A stretch of 64,000 bases of DNA from Pseudomonadales bacterium (GCA_024234815.1 JACKNO010000004.1:124001-188000); one strand, 5' to 3'; shown: positions 16,939 to 27,050, counted from the first letter of the stretch. Program-made: numbers and translations. Notes: generated by a model from the sequence alone, not told the origin.

Positions 16939-19900
16939 ATGTTGACCTTGCGTGGCGCCCCTGTTCTGTCCGATTTTCGCCTGGACAAGCTGGCCCAGAA
17001 ACTTGCCCTTATTCACCCCGGTATCCAGCTGCTGCATACCGAGTACGTTCATTTCGCGGAACTGCGAAACCCGCTTGCAGCCGCGGAGCAGCAGGTACTG
17101 GAAAGTTTGCTTGAGTACGGCCCGGGTTACAGCGGCGGCAGTCCGGATAGCCTGGAGAAGGCCTCCCTGCGCCTGGTGGTGCCGCGCCCGGGCACTATCT
17201 CCCCCTGGTCCAGCAAGGCCACCGATATAGCCCATAACTGTGGCCTTGGCGCGGTGGTGCGGCTGGAGAGGGGGGTGGCCTGGTACTTCCACCTCCCGCA
17301 GTCGCTGTCAGCCACGCAACGCGCGGCGGTGGATACGCTGGTACACGACAGGATGACGGAGTCGGTGCTGGACACCCTCGATGCGCCCGAGCAGTTGTTC
17401 CGCCACGCGTCGCCGGCGCCGCTCAGCACTGTGGACATACTCGGGGGTGGCCGCGAGGCCCTGGCCGCGGCGGACCGCTCCCTGGGGCTGGCGCTGGCGG
17501 ATGATGAGATTGACTACCTGGTGGAGAGCTTTATTGCGCTGGGTCGCAATCCCAGCGATGTCGAGCTGATGATGTTCGCCCAGGCCAACTCGGAACACTG
17601 CCGACACAAGATTTTCAATGCCAGCTGGAGCATCGACGGCGAGCAGCAGCAACACTCGCTGTTCGGGATGATCCGCAACACCAACGAACTGGGCGGGCAG
17701 AACGTGTTATCCGCCTACTCGGATAACGCCGCGGTGGTCGCGGGCCATTGTGCCGGGCGTTTTTATCCCGACCCGGTGAGTTGTGAATACGGCTACACGG
17801 CGGAAAATATCCACCTGTTGATGAAAGTGGAAACCCACAACCATCCCACGGCGATCGCGCCGTTTCCGGGCGCCGGTACCGGTGCCGGCGGCGAAATTCG
17901 TGACGAGGGCGCGGTGGGGCGCGGCTCGAAGCCCAAGGTCGGCCTCACCGGATTTTCCGTGTCCAATCTGCAGATACCGGATTACCCGCAGCCCTGGGAG
18001 CGGGACTATGGCAAACCGGGGCGTATCGTCTCGGCCCTGGATATCATGCTGGAGGGCCCGATTGGTGGCGCCGCGTTCAACAACGAGTTCGGGCGGCCCA
18101 ATATTTGTGGCTATTTCCGCAGCTTTGAAATGACCGCACCGGGCGTGGCAGGCACTGAGGTGCGCGGTTATCACAAGCCCATCATGATTGCCGGCGGCTA
18201 CGGCAACATCCGCGAGGAGCACGTCGAGAAAGGCGAATACCGTGCCGGGGCCAAACTTGTCGTGCTGGGCGGCCCGGCCATGTTGATCGGCCTGGGTGGG
18301 GGTGCTGCGTCATCCATGGCCAGTGGCCAGAGTCACGAGGACCTGGACTTCGCCTCAGTCCAGCGCCAGAACCCGGAAATAGAACGCCGCTGCCAGGAAG
18401 TGATCGACCGCTGCTGGCAGCTCGGTGAGGATAACCCTATCGCGTTTATCCACGATGTCGGCGCCGGCGGCCTGTCCAATGCGCTGCCGGAACTGGTCAA
18501 GGACGGTGGACGCGGGGGGCGCTTTGAATTGCGCAAGGTGCCCAATGATGAACCGGGCATGTCGCCGCTGGAAATCTGGTGCAATGAATCCCAGGAGCGC
18601 TACGTGCTGGCGGTGGAACCGGAGAACCTGGCGCGCTTTGAGGCGATCTGCCAGCGCGAGCGCTGCCCTTTCGCGGTAGTGGGCGAGGCTACCAGCGAAC
18701 TGCACCTGGAACTCACCGACAGCGAATTCGGCAACTCCCCGGTTGATCTGCCCATGTCGGTACTGTTTGGCAAGCCGCCGCGCATGCAGCGGGATATCCT
18801 GCGGCGCCCCCTGCTGCACACGCCGCTCGCGCTGGACTGCAGTGTGCCGCAGGCCCTGGAGCGGGTGTTGCAGGTGCCGTCAGTGGCCAGCAAGAATTTC
18901 CTGATCACCATCGGTGATCGCACCGTCACCGGCATGGTCGCGCGTGACCAGATGGTGGGCCCCTGGCAGGTGCCGGTGGCGGATTGCGCGGTTACCACGG
19001 TGTCCTACGATTCCTGTGCGGGCGAGGCCATGGCCATGGGCGAGCGCACGCCGCTGGCGCTTATCGACGGCCCCGCCTCGGGGCGTATGGCGGTGGCGGA
19101 GTCCATCACCAATATTGCCGCCGCCGCGATTGCCGACATCGTCGATATCAAACTGTCGGCCAACTGGATGTGCGCCGCCGGCTACGGCGCCGAGGACGAA
19201 GCGCTCTACGACACGGTGCGGGCGGTGGGTATGGAGTTTTGCCCGGCACTGGGCATTACCATTCCGGTGGGCAAGGACTCCATGTCCATGCGCACAACCT
19301 GGCGTGACGGCGAGGAGGACAAGGCGGTGACCGCGCCGATGTCGCTGATCGTCTCCGCCTTTGCCCCGGTGGTGGATGCCCGCCTGTCGGTGACACCCCA
19401 ACTGCAACCCGGGCCGGATGCCGAACTGGTGCTGCTGGACCTGGGCCGCGGTGCCAACCGTCTCGGTGGTTCATGCCTTGCCCAGGCATACGGTCAGCTG
19501 GGCGATACCGTGCCCGACATGGACAGCGCCGCGGATCTCAAGGCGTTCTTCGATCTGGTGCAGGAGTTCCTGCAAAGTGGACGACTGCTGGCCTACCACG
19601 ACCGTTCGGACGGCGGCTTGATCGTCACCTTGCTGGAAATGGCCTTCGCCGGTCACTGCGGCCTGAAGATTAACCTTTCCCGGCTTCCCGGCGATGCACT
19701 CGCCAGCTTGTTCAGCGAGGAGGCGGGGGCCGTGTTGCAGTTGCGCCGGGCCGACCTGGCCGCGCTGCAGGCACGGGCCGGCGAGTTGGGCCTGGGTGAA
19801 TGCCTGTATCCGCTTGGCATCGCCACGAGCGGGGATGAGTTGCTTGTAGTTGCGGGCGAAGAGTGCCTGTTGCAGGATTCCCGGGCGCGATTGCAGACAT

Positions 19901-20835
19901 TGTGGGCGGGCACCAGCTACCGGATGCAGGCCCTGCGGGACCATCCCGACTGTGCCCGGGAAGAGTACCAGCGTATCTCCGAGCCCGATTCCGGCCTTTC
20001 AGCTCACCTGAGTTTTGACCCGGCGCAGGACATCAGCGCGCCCTATATCGCCACGGGTGTCAGGCCGGCGGTAGCCGTTTTGCGGGAGCAGGGCGTGAAT
20101 GGCCATGTGGAGATGGCGGCGGCCTTTGACCGGGCCGGTTTTGCCGCCGTGGACGTGCACATGAGTGATCTGCACGCGGGGCGGCGGGATCTCGCCGAAT
20201 TCAAGGGCCTGGTGGCCTGTGGCGGCTTTTCCTATGGCGACGTGCTGGGCGCGGGCGAGGGCTGGGCCAAGAGCATTCTGTTCAATGAGCGCCTGCGGGA
20301 GTCTTTTTCAAGCTTCTTTGCCCGGGAAGACAGTTTTACCCTCGGCGTGTGTAATGGCTGCCAGATGATCGCCACCCTCAAGGAGTTGATTCCCGGTGCG
20401 GCGCACTGGCCCCGTTTCGTGCGCAATCGCTCGGAGCAGTTCGAGGCGCGGCTGGCGCTGGTGAGGGTCGAGCCCACCCCGTCGATCCTGCTGGCCGGAA
20501 TGGCCGGTTCACACCTGCCGATAGCGGTTGCGCACGGCGAGGGCAGGGCCGAGTTCGCCGATGCGGCGTCCCTGGCGGCGTGTGAGTCCAGCGGCACCAT
20601 CGCCATGCGCTACCTCGAAAACGACCTGTCGGTGGCCGACCGCTACCCGGCCAATCCCAACGGTTCCCCTGCGGGGGTGACCGGACTGACCAGTCTCGAC
20701 GGGCGGGCGACCCTGATGATGCCGCACCCGGAACGGGTTTTTCGCACGGTGCAGCACTCCTGGGCGCCGCCGGAGTGGGGTGAGGACGGTGGCTGGATGC
20801 GCCTGTTCCGCAACGCGAGGCACTGGCTGGGATAA
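16939..20835 (+). CDS. purL: Phosphoribosylformylglycinamidine synthase
   Basis: 1298 residues from ATG 16939 (MLTLRGAPVLSDFRLDKL). The frame is open 28 codons upstream but the family begins here, and the length matches the E. coli type of about 1295. It converts FGAR to FGAM with glutamine and ATP in purine biosynthesis. It has an N-terminal PurS-like part, a linker, the two-lobed synthetase (MKVETHNHPTAIAPFPGAGTG; 'GLTGFSVSNLQIP'), and a C-terminal class I glutaminase with nucleophile in LGVCNGCQM and His/Glu near 'PHPERVFR'. It is divergent from mltF. A TACAAT hexamer lies at 16888-16893, upstream of the start. Confidence 0.97.
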   Translation: MLTLRGAPVLSDFRLDKLAQKLALIHPGIQLLHTEYVHFAELRNPLAAAEQQVLESLLEYGPGYSGGSPDSLEKASLRLVVPRPGTISPWSSKATDIAHNCGLGAVVRLERGVAWYFHLPQSLSATQRAAVDTLVHDRMTESVLDTLDAPEQLFRHASPAPLSTVDILGGGREALAAADRSLGLALADDEIDYLVESFIALGRNPSDVELMMFAQANSEHCRHKIFNASWSIDGEQQQHSLFGMIRNTNELGGQNVLSAYSDNAAVVAGHCAGRFYPDPVSCEYGYTAENIHLLMKVETHNHPTAIAPFPGAGTGAGGEIRDEGAVGRGSKPKVGLTGFSVSNLQIPDYPQPWERDYGKPGRIVSALDIMLEGPIGGAAFNNEFGRPNICGYFRSFEMTAPGVAGTEVRGYHKPIMIAGGYGNIREEHVEKGEYRAGAKLVVLGGPAMLIGLGGGAASSMASGQSHEDLDFASVQRQNPEIERRCQEVIDRCWQLGEDNPIAFIHDVGAGGLSNALPELVKDGGRGGRFELRKVPNDEPGMSPLEIWCNESQERYVLAVEPENLARFEAICQRERCPFAVVGEATSELHLELTDSEFGNSPVDLPMSVLFGKPPRMQRDILRRPLLHTPLALDCSVPQALERVLQVPSVASKNFLITIGDRTVTGMVARDQMVGPWQVPVADCAVTTVSYDSCAGEAMAMGERTPLALIDGPASGRMAVAESITNIAAAAIADIVDIKLSANWMCAAGYGAEDEALYDTVRAVGMEFCPALGITIPVGKDSMSMRTTWRDGEEDKAVTAPMSLIVSAFAPVVDARLSVTPQLQPGPDAELVLLDLGRGANRLGGSCLAQAYGQLGDTVPDMDSAADLKAFFDLVQEFLQSGRLLAYHDRSDGGLIVTLLEMAFAGHCGLKINLSRLPGDALASLFSEEAGAVLQLRRADLAALQARAGELGLGECLYPLGIATSGDELLVVAGEECLLQDSRARLQTLWAGTSYRMQALRDHPDCAREEYQRISEPDSGLSAHLSFDPAQDISAPYIATGVRPAVAVLREQGVNGHVEMAAAFDRAGFAAVDVHMSDLHAGRRDLAEFKGLVACGGFSYGDVLGAGEGWAKSILFNERLRESFSSFFAREDSFTLGVCNGCQMIATLKELIPGAAHWPRFVRNRSEQFEARLALVRVEPTPSILLAGMAGSHLPIAVAHGEGRAEFADAASLAACESSGTIAMRYLENDLSVADRYPANPNGSPAGVTGLTSLDGRATLMMPHPERVFRTVQHSWAPPEWGEDGGWMRLFRNARHWLG

Positions 20836-20877
20836 ACCCGCGCTGGCCATTGTCGGTACACGCCGGCGCGGCCAGCC

Positions 20878-20905
20878 TTGTAGCCCCGGTCGGTTTCTTT
20901 ATAAT
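20878..20905 (+). promoter_or_regulatory. Sigma-70 promoter for secDF
   Basis: TTGTAG (20878-20883), 16-nt spacer, TATAAT (20900-20905). It sits 50 nt upstream of the secD start and after the purL stop, so secDF has its own promoter. A GGGGAG/CTCCCC inverted repeat follows at about 20921-20940 in the leader. Confidence 0.6.
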
Positions 20906-20955
20906 GACGCACTTTTTAACGGGGAGTCAGTCGGCTCCCCCCACAGAGCTCCTAT

Positions 20956-22836
20956 ATGCTGAATAAGTACCCCTTGTGGAAATATATCCTGGTGTTGTTC
21001 GTCGTGGCGCTGGGGATGTTTTACGCTGCACCCAACCTGTACACCCCGGATCCGGCCCTGCAGATTACAGGGGAAAGTAGTGGTCAGGTGATCAACGACG
21101 AGATCCTGGGGCGCGCCCTGGGTGCGCTCGATGAGGCCGGTATCGAGCACTTTGACCCGGCGGTCGATGCAAACGGCCGCAACGCCCTGATCCGCCTGCG
21201 CGACCAGGCACAGCAACTGACCGCGCAGGCTCGCGTATCCCGCGCCCTGGGCGACGGATTCATCGTTGCTCTCAATCTGGCGCCCACCACCCCCGCATGG
21301 CTCAGTAACTATGGTGCGACCCCGATGAAACTGGGTCTCGACCTGAGTGGCGGCGTTCACTTCATGCTGGAAGTTGATGTGGACGCGGCCATCGAGCGGC
21401 GTATCGAGTACAACACCAACGCTATCAAGCGCACGCTGCGCGAAGAGCGCATCCGCGGCACGGTGCGGCTTAATGACAATGGCCAGATCGAGGCGAAGTT
21501 CAGGACTGAAGCCCAGCGCGAGGCGGCGCGCGATGCCATCTCGGAAAACGAGTCGCAATTGTCCCTGGAGCGGGTGGATGAAGGCGACAGCTGGAACCTG
21601 GTGGCAACCCTGCCAGAGAGTGTTCGCAGGGAAATCGCCGAGTACTCGGTGGCCCAGAACCTGACCACACTGCGCAACCGGGTGAATGAACTGGGCGTGT
21701 CGGAGCCGCTGGTTCAGCGCCAGGGCCAGAACCGCATCGTGGTCGAGTTGCCCGGTATCCAGGACACGGCGGAGGCCAAGCGTATTCTCGGTAAGGTGGC
21801 GAACCTGGAGTTCCGCCTGGTTGCCAATATGGACGCTGCGCCCTCGGAAAAGCAGCGCTTTGAGTACCGCAGCCCCGACCGCGCCGGCGCCAGTGAGTGG
21901 CTGGAGCGCGATGTGATCATTACCGGTGAACGGGTGTCCAACGCCCAGGCCAGCTTTGACCAGAACGGCATGCCCAATGTCAACATCAGCCTGGACAGCG
22001 AGGGCGGCAGCCTGATGTCCCGGGCCACCCGCAACAACGTCAAGCGCCGTATGGGCGTGCTGTTCATCGAGCGCAAGTATCGCACCCGGTACGAGGTGCA
22101 ACCCGATGGCTCTGAGATCGCCGTGAAGGTGCCCTACGATGAGAAGAAACTGCTGACGGCACCCACCATCCAGTCGGCACTGGGTGCGCAGTTCCAGATT
22201 ACCGGGCTGGACAACCAGCTGGAATCCTCTGAACTGGCGCTCATGCTGCGAGCCGGCGCCCTGGCAGCCCCCATCTCTTTCGTGGAAGAGCGCACCGTGG
22301 GCCCGTCCCTCGGGGCGGAAAACATTCGCATGGGAATCAAGTCGGTGTATTACGGCCTGAGCCTGGTCGTCCTGTTCATGATTGTCGTCTACCGCCTGTT
22401 CGGGGTGACGGCGGTCATCGCCCTGAGCTTCAACCTGGTGCTGCTGATAGCCTGTATGTCGCTGTTGGGCGCGACCCTGACCCTACCCGGTATCGCGGGC
22501 ATCGTGCTCACGGTGGGTATGGCGGTGGATGCCAACGTGTTGATATTTGGGCGAATACGGGAGGAGGTCAACAACGGCGTCTCGCCGCAGATGGCTATCC
22601 ACAGCGGCTATGAGCGCGCGGTGTCCACCATCCTGGACGCCAACCTGACCACGCTTATTGTCGCCGTTATCCTGTATGCGGTAGGTACCGGACCCATCAA
22701 GGGTTTTGCGGTAACCCTGTCCATCGGCATCCTGACCTCCATGTTCACCGCGATCATGGGAACCCGGGCCATCATTAACCTGATCTACGGCGGTCGCCGC
22801 GTCAAAAAGTTGGCCATCGGAGGGATTAAAGTATGA
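20956..22836 (+). CDS. secD: Protein translocase subunit SecD
   Basis: 626 residues. It is an inner-membrane RND-family subunit that uses the proton gradient to pull secreted chains through SecYEG. It has an N-terminal helix (YPLWKYILVLFVVALGMFYA), then the periplasmic P1 domain including 'LGLDLSGGVHFMLEVD', and five C-terminal helices with 'GIAGIVLTVGMAVDANVLIFGRIREE', the conserved D-x-N signature of TM4. Length is close to E. coli SecD (615). It is translationally coupled to secF by an ATGA overlap. No yajC or tgt precedes it, unlike the usual gamma arrangement. Confidence 0.96.
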   Translation: MLNKYPLWKYILVLFVVALGMFYAAPNLYTPDPALQITGESSGQVINDEILGRALGALDEAGIEHFDPAVDANGRNALIRLRDQAQQLTAQARVSRALGDGFIVALNLAPTTPAWLSNYGATPMKLGLDLSGGVHFMLEVDVDAAIERRIEYNTNAIKRTLREERIRGTVRLNDNGQIEAKFRTEAQREAARDAISENESQLSLERVDEGDSWNLVATLPESVRREIAEYSVAQNLTTLRNRVNELGVSEPLVQRQGQNRIVVELPGIQDTAEAKRILGKVANLEFRLVANMDAAPSEKQRFEYRSPDRAGASEWLERDVIITGERVSNAQASFDQNGMPNVNISLDSEGGSLMSRATRNNVKRRMGVLFIERKYRTRYEVQPDGSEIAVKVPYDEKKLLTAPTIQSALGAQFQITGLDNQLESSELALMLRAGALAAPISFVEERTVGPSLGAENIRMGIKSVYYGLSLVVLFMIVVYRLFGVTAVIALSFNLVLLIACMSLLGATLTLPGIAGIVLTVGMAVDANVLIFGRIREEVNNGVSPQMAIHSGYERAVSTILDANLTTLIVAVILYAVGTGPIKGFAVTLSIGILTSMFTAIMGTRAIINLIYGGRRVKKLAIGGIKV

Positions 22837-23747
22837 AAATTATCAACTTTATGGGCCTGCGCAAAGTCGCGGCGGCGTTTTCAATCGCACTGATACTGGG
22901 CTCCATTGGCTCCCTGGCAACCCAGCAACTCAACTGGGGGCTGGATTTCACCGGCGGCACACTGCTGGAGGTCTACTACAGCGAGACGGCCGATCTCACC
23001 GGTATCCGAAACACCCTGGCAACCGAGGGCTACAAAGGGGCCACAGTCGTGAGTTTTGGTACTGATCGCGATGTGTTGATCCGTCTGCCCCACGGCTACT
23101 CTGACAAGGAAGGCGTGGAATTATTAAAAAAACTGCAATCCCAGTTTGAGGGAACGGTGGAGTTGCGGCGCATAGAATTCGTGGGTCCGCAGGTGGGGGA
23201 CGAGTTGCGCGAACAGGGCGGCCTCGCCATGTTGCTGGCGCTGGGCCTGGTGATGCTGTACATCGCGTTTCGCTTTCAGCTCAAGTTCGCGGTGGGAGCG
23301 GTGGTCGCCCTGATCCACGACGTGATCATCACGCTGGGTTTTTTCTCCGTTACCCGTATGGAATTTGATCTCACGGTACTGGCGGCCCTGCTGGCAGTGA
23401 TCGGCTACTCTCTCAACGACACCATCGTGGTGTTCGACCGTATTCGCGAAAATTTCCGCAGGATCCGGCGCACAGAGCCGCTGGAGTTGGTGAATATCTC
23501 CCTCACCGAGACCCTGGACCGGACCATGTTCACCTCCTTGACTACCCTGCTGGTGCTCGTGTCTCTGGCGATTTTTGGCGGCGAGATGATCAACGGTTTT
23601 GCCGTGGCGCTGATCGTGGGTATTACTATCGGTACCTACTCATCGATCTATGTGGCATCCAATGTCCTGCTGTTGCTGAACGTCACCAAGGAAGATCTGA
23701 TGATCCCGGTGAAAGAGGGTGCCGATCAGGACAGCCTGACACCCTAG
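22833..23747 (+). CDS. secF: Protein translocase subunit SecF
   Basis: 304 residues with six predicted helices. Signature segments are 'WGLDFTGGTLLEV' in the periplasmic P1-like region and 'VIGYSLNDTIVVFDRIRENFR' in TM4. It forms the SecDF complex with the overlapping upstream gene product. The length fits the stand-alone SecF family. The FkbM-type gene starts 2 nt after its stop, so the transcript may continue. Confidence 0.96.
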   Translation: MKIINFMGLRKVAAAFSIALILGSIGSLATQQLNWGLDFTGGTLLEVYYSETADLTGIRNTLATEGYKGATVVSFGTDRDVLIRLPHGYSDKEGVELLKKLQSQFEGTVELRRIEFVGPQVGDELREQGGLAMLLALGLVMLYIAFRFQLKFAVGAVVALIHDVIITLGFFSVTRMEFDLTVLAALLAVIGYSLNDTIVVFDRIRENFRRIRRTEPLELVNISLTETLDRTMFTSLTTLLVLVSLAIFGGEMINGFAVALIVGITIGTYSSIYVASNVLLLLNVTKEDLMIPVKEGADQDSLTP

Positions 23748-23749
23748 CC

Positions 23750-24640
23750 GTGACGGAGTCTCGCCGGAACCGTTTGCCGCCGGGCCTAGTGCCTGCGGCG
23801 GTCCCGGATCCGGTCGCGCTGCGCATACCCGGGCTCTCGCGCGCGCTCAGCCTGCGAGTCCACGGCGATGAAGACCGTTATATCTCCCGCCAAATCCGCG
23901 CAGCGGGTATCTGGGAGCCCTACGAGACCACACTCGTACTCGCCAGCCTGCAGGCCGGGGACGTGTTCCTGGATGTGGGCGCGAATATTGGTTACTACTC
24001 CGTCCTTGCCGCGAGCAGGGTAGGCGTCGAGGGTGCGGTCCTGGCCTTCGAGCCCGACCCCGGCAACTTCCGCCTGCTGGCGGAAAACCTGCAACTGAAC
24101 GACTGCGCAGGCGTGGTCACTGCTTTCGAGGCTGGCCTGGCGGACAAGACCCGTCCCGGGCAGTTATACCTCAGCGAGGACAATGCCGGCGATCACCAGA
24201 TCTTTGCCGCCGCTGCCGGGCGCCGCGAACTCCCGATCACCCTGTACCACGGTGCCGATTTTCTGCGCGCCAGGCTCTCCCGCCTGGATTTGCTGAAGGT
24301 CGATGTGCAGGGTGCTGAATATGCCGTGATGAGCGGCCTGATACCCCTGCTGCTTGATCTGCCGCGCCTGCCGCGTATTATCCTTGAACTCACGCCACTG
24401 TCCCTGCGCCAGGCCGGCAGCAGTGGTCGCGCACTTATTGAACTGCTGGCTACGCTCGGTCAGCCGCTGTGGATAATCGACCACATCGAACATCGCCTCG
24501 CGGCCTGCACCCGGGAAGAACTGGCCCAATGGTGCGACAATGTGGATACGGTGGAAGGGGACATGGGATTTATGAATATTCTGGCGGGGCCCGCAGTGCC
24601 GGGCGCGCGACTTGGTGGAGGTGATAGAATTCACTCATGA
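23750..24640 (+). CDS. FkbM-family methyltransferase
   Basis: 296 residues starting at GTG, 2 nt after secF. A class I SAM-dependent fold is visible: motif I DVFLDVGANIGYYSVLAA (about 80-97), acidic strand-2 end 'VLAFEPDPGNFRLLAENL', and post-motif 'LDLLKVDVQGAEYAVMSG'. These are hallmarks of the FkbM family (PF05050), which O-methylates sugars or polyketides. The acceptor is unknown. It overlaps the next gene by 4 nt (ATGA), so it is likely cotranscribed with secDF and the nitroreductase although functionally unrelated. Confidence 0.9.
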   Translation: MTESRRNRLPPGLVPAAVPDPVALRIPGLSRALSLRVHGDEDRYISRQIRAAGIWEPYETTLVLASLQAGDVFLDVGANIGYYSVLAASRVGVEGAVLAFEPDPGNFRLLAENLQLNDCAGVVTAFEAGLADKTRPGQLYLSEDNAGDHQIFAAAAGRRELPITLYHGADFLRARLSRLDLLKVDVQGAEYAVMSGLIPLLLDLPRLPRIILELTPLSLRQAGSSGRALIELLATLGQPLWIIDHIEHRLAACTREELAQWCDNVDTVEGDMGFMNILAGPAVPGARLGGGDRIHS

Positions 24641-25194
24641 ATGACTTGATGCAATTTCTGCAGCAGCGTAACTCCAGCCCCCGCCTGGTCGATCCGGCGC
24701 CCACAGCCGCGGAGCTGGAAGAAATCTTTCGCGCGGCCCTGCGCGCCCCCGATCACGCCTGGCTGCGGCCGTGGCGGTTTATCACCATCGCCGGTGACCG
24801 GCGCCGCGATTTTGGCCTGGTACTGGAGCGCGGCCTGTGCCAGCGCAACCCGCAGGCGAATGAGGCCGCACTGCAAAAGGCGCGCAACTCGCCCCTGCGT
24901 GCGCCCCTGTTGGTAGTCGTGGTGGCACGACTCAGCGATCACCCCAAGGTGCCGGCCATTGAGCAGCGGCTCTCCGCCGGCTGCGCCGCCCAGGCCATTT
25001 TGCTGGCCGCCGAGGCCTGTGGTTACGCCGGTATCTGGCGCACAGGCGATGGTGCATTCGACCGGAATGTGATGACGGACCTCGGACTGGGGGCCAACGA
25101 AGAGATCATAGCCTTTCTCTACCTCGGTACTCGCGATGGCAGCAGCAAGGCGCTGCCGTCCCTGAATACTGCTGACTTCGTATCCAGCTGGTAG
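24637..25194 (+). CDS. YdjA-like nitroreductase-family protein
   Basis: 185 residues. N-terminal FMN-binding region 'QQRNSSPRLVDPAPTAAELEEIF' (R-x-S-x-R-x-L type) and 'ALRAPDHAWLRPWRFITIAGD' match the small, minimal YdjA type rather than NfsB. 'CAAQAILLAAEACGYAGIWRTG' is the typical mid-domain helix. It is probably a homodimeric flavoprotein reducing nitro- or quinone-like compounds; the physiological substrate is unknown. It overlaps the methyltransferase gene by 4 nt. Confidence 0.88.
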   Translation: MNDLMQFLQQRNSSPRLVDPAPTAAELEEIFRAALRAPDHAWLRPWRFITIAGDRRRDFGLVLERGLCQRNPQANEAALQKARNSPLRAPLLVVVVARLSDHPKVPAIEQRLSAGCAAQAILLAAEACGYAGIWRTGDGAFDRNVMTDLGLGANEEIIAFLYLGTRDGSSKALPSLNTADFVSSW

Positions 25195-25267
25195 TATCTG
25201 CGCGCTTCACCAGCCCGCAGCACCTTTCACAAGCATTCACAAACGTACACAACGAGAGAGGCCCCGT

Positions 25268-26083
25268 ATGAAAACACCGAGCTACGAAACACTGGAACTG
25301 CAATTCGATGGACAGGTCGCCACGGTGAGCCTGAATCGTCCGGACAAGGCCAATTCCATGAACACCTCCATGTGGAAGGAGTTGCAAGCCTGTTTTGAGT
25401 GGCTGGACGAGGAGCCCACCGTGCGGGCAGTCATCCTGGCGGGTAACGGCAATCATTTCTGCGCCGGCCTGGACCTGGCAATGTTCGGTGGCCTGCACGG
25501 GTCTTCCGCTGAACCTGCGCGCCGCGCGGAGCATTTGCGCCGCACCATCCTCAGGCTCCAGGACAACCTCACCGCGATCGAAAAATGCCGCAAGCCGGTA
25601 CTCGCGGCCATCCACAGAACCTGTATCGGTGGCGGCGTCGACCTGGTGTGCTGCGCGGATATGCGCTATGCCACCGAGGACGCGTACTTCTCGATACGCG
25701 AGGTGGATATCGGCATGACCGCCGATGTCGGTACCTTACAACGACTGCCCAAGCTGATCCCGGATGGTGTGACTCGTGAGTTGGCGTACACCGGCCGCAA
25801 CATGGACTCCGAGGAGGCCAGGGAGCTGGGCTTTGTAAACAGGGTCTATGAGGACCGGGACACCATGATGCGCGAAGTCATGGTGATCGCCCAGTCCATC
25901 GCCGCCAAGTCGCCCCTGGCGGTGCGCGGTAGCAAGGAAATGCTGCTCTACTCGCGGGATCATTCGGTAAGCGAGAGCCTGAACTACATCGCCACCTGGA
26001 ATGCCGGCATGTTGAGCGAGGCCGACCTGCAGGCGGGACTGCGGGCGCAGATGGAAAAACTCCAGGCCACCTACGAAGACTGA
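25268..26083 (+). CDS. Crotonase-family enzyme resembling delta(3,5)-delta(2,4)-dienoyl-CoA isomerase
   Basis: 271 residues of the enoyl-CoA hydratase/isomerase fold, with oxyanion-hole segments 'GNGNHFCAGLDLAMF' and 'TCIGGGVDLVCCADMRYATEDAYFSIREVDIGM' in the expected order. The acidic residues of the eukaryotic ECH1 active site can be aligned: Asp in GGVDL, Glu in REVDIG and Asp in TADVGTLQRLP. The last motif is nearly identical to that family. It would shift dienoyl-CoA double bonds during breakdown of unsaturated fatty acids with odd-numbered double bonds. A GAGAGAGG RBS-like stretch precedes the ATG. Confidence 0.9.
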   Translation: MKTPSYETLELQFDGQVATVSLNRPDKANSMNTSMWKELQACFEWLDEEPTVRAVILAGNGNHFCAGLDLAMFGGLHGSSAEPARRAEHLRRTILRLQDNLTAIEKCRKPVLAAIHRTCIGGGVDLVCCADMRYATEDAYFSIREVDIGMTADVGTLQRLPKLIPDGVTRELAYTGRNMDSEEARELGFVNRVYEDRDTMMREVMVIAQSIAAKSPLAVRGSKEMLLYSRDHSVSESLNYIATWNAGMLSEADLQAGLRAQMEKLQATYED

Positions 26084-26117
26084 AGCTGGCATCCGCGCAA
26101 TACCAAGAGACTGGAAA

Positions 26118-27050
26118 ATGACATTATTGGCACGGCTGAACAGGCCCTGGCTGCATTTTATTGTGCTGGGAATCCTGCTCTATTGGCTACAGGGTGCACT
26201 GTTTCCCGCAGCAAAGCCTGTGGTGGGCCCCTTGAGTCAGGCGAGAATCGAGGCCCTGCAGCAACAGTGGTTTGCCAGCACCGGACGTGTTTCCACCCCG
26301 GAGCAGTTGGACCGCATGGTCTCTGCGGAACTGGACCGGGATATGCTGTTCCAGCGCGCTATCGAGCTAAACCTGCACCTCTACGATAGCGTGGTTTACC
26401 AGCGCCTGTTGCTCAACATGAGCTTCCTGCAACTGGGTGAGGGAAAGAGCGAACAGGAGCAATATGAACAGGCCCTCGAGATGCGCCTGCACCTGGGGGA
26501 CGAGGTTGTAAAGCGCCGCCTCATCCAGGTCATGGAGCAATTATTGCTGGGATACTATCCGCCGTCGCCACCCACCGAGGCTGAGCTCGAAGCGGAGTTT
26601 GAGTCTCGCAGGGAGGAATTGCGTCGTCCGCCGCGCTACTGGATCGAGCACGTCTATTTCAATGCGGGGCGAGAGGGGGAAGTCGATGCGGCTATCGCCA
26701 CAATCAATGAGCAGCAGCTCGATGCGGAAGCGGCGTTGGAGTTGAGCTCACCCTTCCTGCCCGGTTACCGCTTCAGTGGCCAGTCACCCGACCAACTCGC
26801 TCGCCAGTTTGGTTCCGAATTTGTAACGAATCTGCAGGCGGCTGATCCCCGGCCCGGAACCTGGGTTGGCCCCATCCGCTCTACTTACGGCCAGCACTAT
26901 GTGTGGGTAAGCGAGGTGGAACCCGGGCGCGACGCGACCCTCGAAGAGGTGCGCCCGCAGCTGGTGCGGGACCTGGAAAGCCGGGCCAGCGATGCGGCAT
27001 TGCAGGAGAGCATTGCCGCTCTGCGTCAGCAGTACGAGGTGATCAAATGA
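26118..27050 (+). CDS. Membrane-anchored parvulin-like peptidyl-prolyl isomerase
   Basis: 310 residues. One N-terminal helix (WLHFIVLGILLYWLQGALFP, about 11-30) anchors a periplasmic domain. The helical SurA-N-like part spans about 45-150, and a PpiC-like region (about 170-290) contains 'GTWVGPIRSTYGQHYVWVSEVEPGR', a typical parvulin C-terminal segment. It overlaps the HupE/UreJ gene by 4 nt. The same pairing is common in marine proteobacteria, which suggests the isomerase serves the membrane partner or its cargo. Confidence 0.85.
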   Translation: MTLLARLNRPWLHFIVLGILLYWLQGALFPAAKPVVGPLSQARIEALQQQWFASTGRVSTPEQLDRMVSAELDRDMLFQRAIELNLHLYDSVVYQRLLLNMSFLQLGEGKSEQEQYEQALEMRLHLGDEVVKRRLIQVMEQLLLGYYPPSPPTEAELEAEFESRREELRRPPRYWIEHVYFNAGREGEVDAAIATINEQQLDAEAALELSSPFLPGYRFSGQSPDQLARQFGSEFVTNLQAADPRPGTWVGPIRSTYGQHYVWVSEVEPGRDATLEEVRPQLVRDLESRASDAALQESIAALRQQYEVIK

